Positions 4,271 through 5,369 of a stretch of 5,369 nucleotides of DNA are shown here, one piece after another (positions within the stretch are counted from its first letter, which is position 1; every line of letters begins with the position of its first letter). The position numbers were made by a program, and so were the translations under genes. Source of the DNA: an uncultured Collinsella sp. (GTDB lineage Bacteria; Actinomycetota; Coriobacteriia; Coriobacteriales; Coriobacteriaceae); the NCBI GenBank assembly GCA_958424475.1, contig CATZTY010000088.1, forward strand, positions 1 through 5,369. The letters are read 5' to 3'. The notes under the pieces are model-generated. The model was given only the letters and a program-made list of their open reading frames with translations. It was not told where the DNA came from and did no database searches.

Positions 4271-5369
4271 TTAGTCAAACTGGGTAACATCGATCAGGCG
4301 ATTGGCCAACGAAAGGTCGCTCTCGATGGGCACGAACTCGTCGCCCACGTGCATGAGCTCCTCGTCACCCTTTGCCAGCAGCAAGACAATGGTGGGAGCA
4401 TCGGGGTTGACGTACTCCTCGCGCGCCGCTTTGAACGCCGCATGCACAGCGGCTTCTCGATCGAGGATGATCTTGTTCGGCGTATCGTCGGGAACATGTT
4501 CGGCAAGCTCGCGGCAGATCTTCATCGGGTTCTCGTGAGCCGGGTCCTCGTTGGCAAAGATCATCAGGTCGGAATACGGTGCGGCCTCGCGCGGAAGCTG
4601 CTCGCGGCGCTCCTGAGCTTTGCCGCCGGCGGCGCCAAACAGCGCAATGACGGGGCTGGCGGGAAACGCGCGCTTGACCGACGAGAAAAGCGAACGGAAC
4701 GAAAGCTGGTTGTGCGCGTAGTCGACGACACAAATTACGCGGCCGTCCTTCGACTCCACAACCTCCATGCGGCCCGGCACGCGCAGTTTGGAGAGGCCCT
4801 TCTTGATAGCCTCGATACCGATGCCGATCTCGCGCGCGGCGGCGATAGCAACCAGCGCGTTCTCCACGTTAAAGTCGCCCGCGATACCCAGCAGGACCTT
4901 CTCCCCCGCCTCGGGCTCGTCGGCACACAGGCCATGCAAGTTGAACTCGATGCTAAAGCCGACCATGCGTACGTCGCTCGCCCACAGGCTTGCCTCGGGA
5001 TGCTCGACACCAACGGTCACCAAGCGCTCGGCCGCCGACGCTGCCTCCAGCACACGGTCGACCTCTTCGGTGCCCAAATTCACCACGGCGGTCTTTGCCT
5101 GGTCAAAGATCCTGAGTTTGCTCTCAAAATAATCCTCAAACGTGGGGTGTTCGATCGGCGAGATGTGGTCGCGGCCGATGTTGAGGAAGCACGCCACGTC
5201 AAACGGCAGATTCTCGACGCGTTGGTACTTGAGCGCCTGGCTCGAGACCTCCATGACCATGGACTGGCGACCGGACGTGCGACAGTTGGCGATATGGCGC
5301 CAAACCTCGGGGGCCTCGGGCGTAGTATTGGTGCTCTCGTAGCACTCGATACCATCGTCGGTGTTCACC
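4271..5369 (-). CDS. murE: MurE-type UDP-MurNAc-peptide ligase, C-terminal 365 residues (start outside window)
   Basis: This ATP-dependent Mur ligase would add the third amino acid (Lys, meso-DAP or another diamine) to UDP-MurNAc-L-Ala-D-Glu in the cytoplasm. The visible part starts inside the central domain: NTTPEAP (14-20 of the visible residues), MEVSSQAL (39-46), FLNIGRDHISPIEHP (61-75), FESKLRIF (81-88) with the lysine expected to be carbamylated, and GDFNVENALVAIAAA (164-178). The C-terminal domain has VPGRMEVV (197-204), VVDYAHN (214-220), FGAAGGK (244-250), NEDPAHENP (273-281) and LAKGDEE (331-337). The ATP-binding GTNGKT loop and the UDP-binding N-terminal domain are off the window. 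About 120-150 residues are missing compared with the usual 480-510. Several motifs differ from the DAP-type enzyme (DNPR, GKGHE), so the added amino acid is uncertain; a lysine-type or MurE-like paralogue is possible. Confidence 0.87.
   Translation of the reverse strand, partial: VNTDDGIECYESTNTTPEAPEVWRHIANCRTSGRQSMVMEVSSQALKYQRVENLPFDVACFLNIGRDHISPIEHPTFEDYFESKLRIFDQAKTAVVNLGTEEVDRVLEAASAAERLVTVGVEHPEASLWASDVRMVGFSIEFNLHGLCADEPEAGEKVLLGIAGDFNVENALVAIAAAREIGIGIEAIKKGLSKLRVPGRMEVVESKDGRVICVVDYAHNQLSFRSLFSSVKRAFPASPVIALFGAAGGKAQERREQLPREAAPYSDLMIFANEDPAHENPMKICRELAEHVPDDTPNKIILDREAAVHAAFKAAREEYVNPDAPTIVLLLAKGDEELMHVGDEFVPIESDLSLANRLIDVTQFD

Noticed and set aside
4227..4271. A 14-codon mini-ORF whose ATG overlaps the murE stop (TAATG)
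   Set aside because: It is very short, has no ribosome binding site of its own, encodes a low-complexity peptide, and overlaps the GC-rich stem-loop. There is nothing to support it as a gene.
3402..4274. A 290-codon open frame on the plus strand opposite the HAD gene
   Set aside because: Antisense shadow: the minus-strand reading has all four HAD motifs and a Shine-Dalgarno site, while the plus reading has no recognisable motif.
1..5369. Search for mobile elements, CRISPR repeats, tRNA/rRNA genes and attachment sites
   Set aside because: No spaced direct repeats, transposase fragments, cloverleaf-like sequence or long terminal repeats were seen. The window is filled by same-strand housekeeping genes.

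Overview
The window is a compact, high-GC, all-minus-strand housekeeping segment, most likely from an anaerobic actinobacterium of the Coriobacteriia (Collinsella/Olsenella-like). That placement is an inference. It rests on the GC-rich third positions, clear Shine-Dalgarno sites, the murI-rph-rdgB gene order shared by actinobacteria and Bacillota, a Veg-family gene, and a MurE-like ligase with the motif variants seen in some Gram-positive lineages. No phage, transposon, CRISPR, tRNA or rRNA sequence is visible.

All genes read right to left on the minus strand. They are: the C-terminal three quarters of a MurE-type Mur ligase (5369-4271, start outside the window); a HAD-superfamily hydrolase (4163-3252); glutamate racemase MurI (3200-2316); RNase PH (2261-1536); an RdgB/HAM1-type non-canonical purine NTP pyrophosphatase with a GTG start (1392-751); D-aminoacyl-tRNA deacylase Dtd (747-301); and, after a 183-base gap with its own promoter candidate, the first 39 codons of a Veg-family gene (117-1, running off the window). 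The spacings in that order are 107, 51, 54, 143, 3 and 183 bases. The only very tight junction is rdgB-dtd, which looks translationally coupled. The best internal punctuation is a terminator-like hairpin just after rph. A second hairpin, without a U-run, follows dtd.

Functionally the genes fall into two themes. MurE and MurI supply peptidoglycan precursors: MurI makes D-glutamate, and MurE adds residue 3 after D-Glu on the UDP-MurNAc peptide. RNase PH, RdgB and Dtd are maintenance enzymes for tRNA 3' ends, the nucleotide pool and mischarged tRNA. Dtd also removes D-amino acids from tRNA, which makes sense close to a racemase.

I found no convincing new biological system. The most interesting residual signals are non-coding. 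Stem-loops sit at or just beyond several stop codons, mostly without U-tracts. There are also mutually exclusive hairpins downstream of rph and a small hairpin plus U-run in the veg leader. No stretch over 300 bases lacks a gene.
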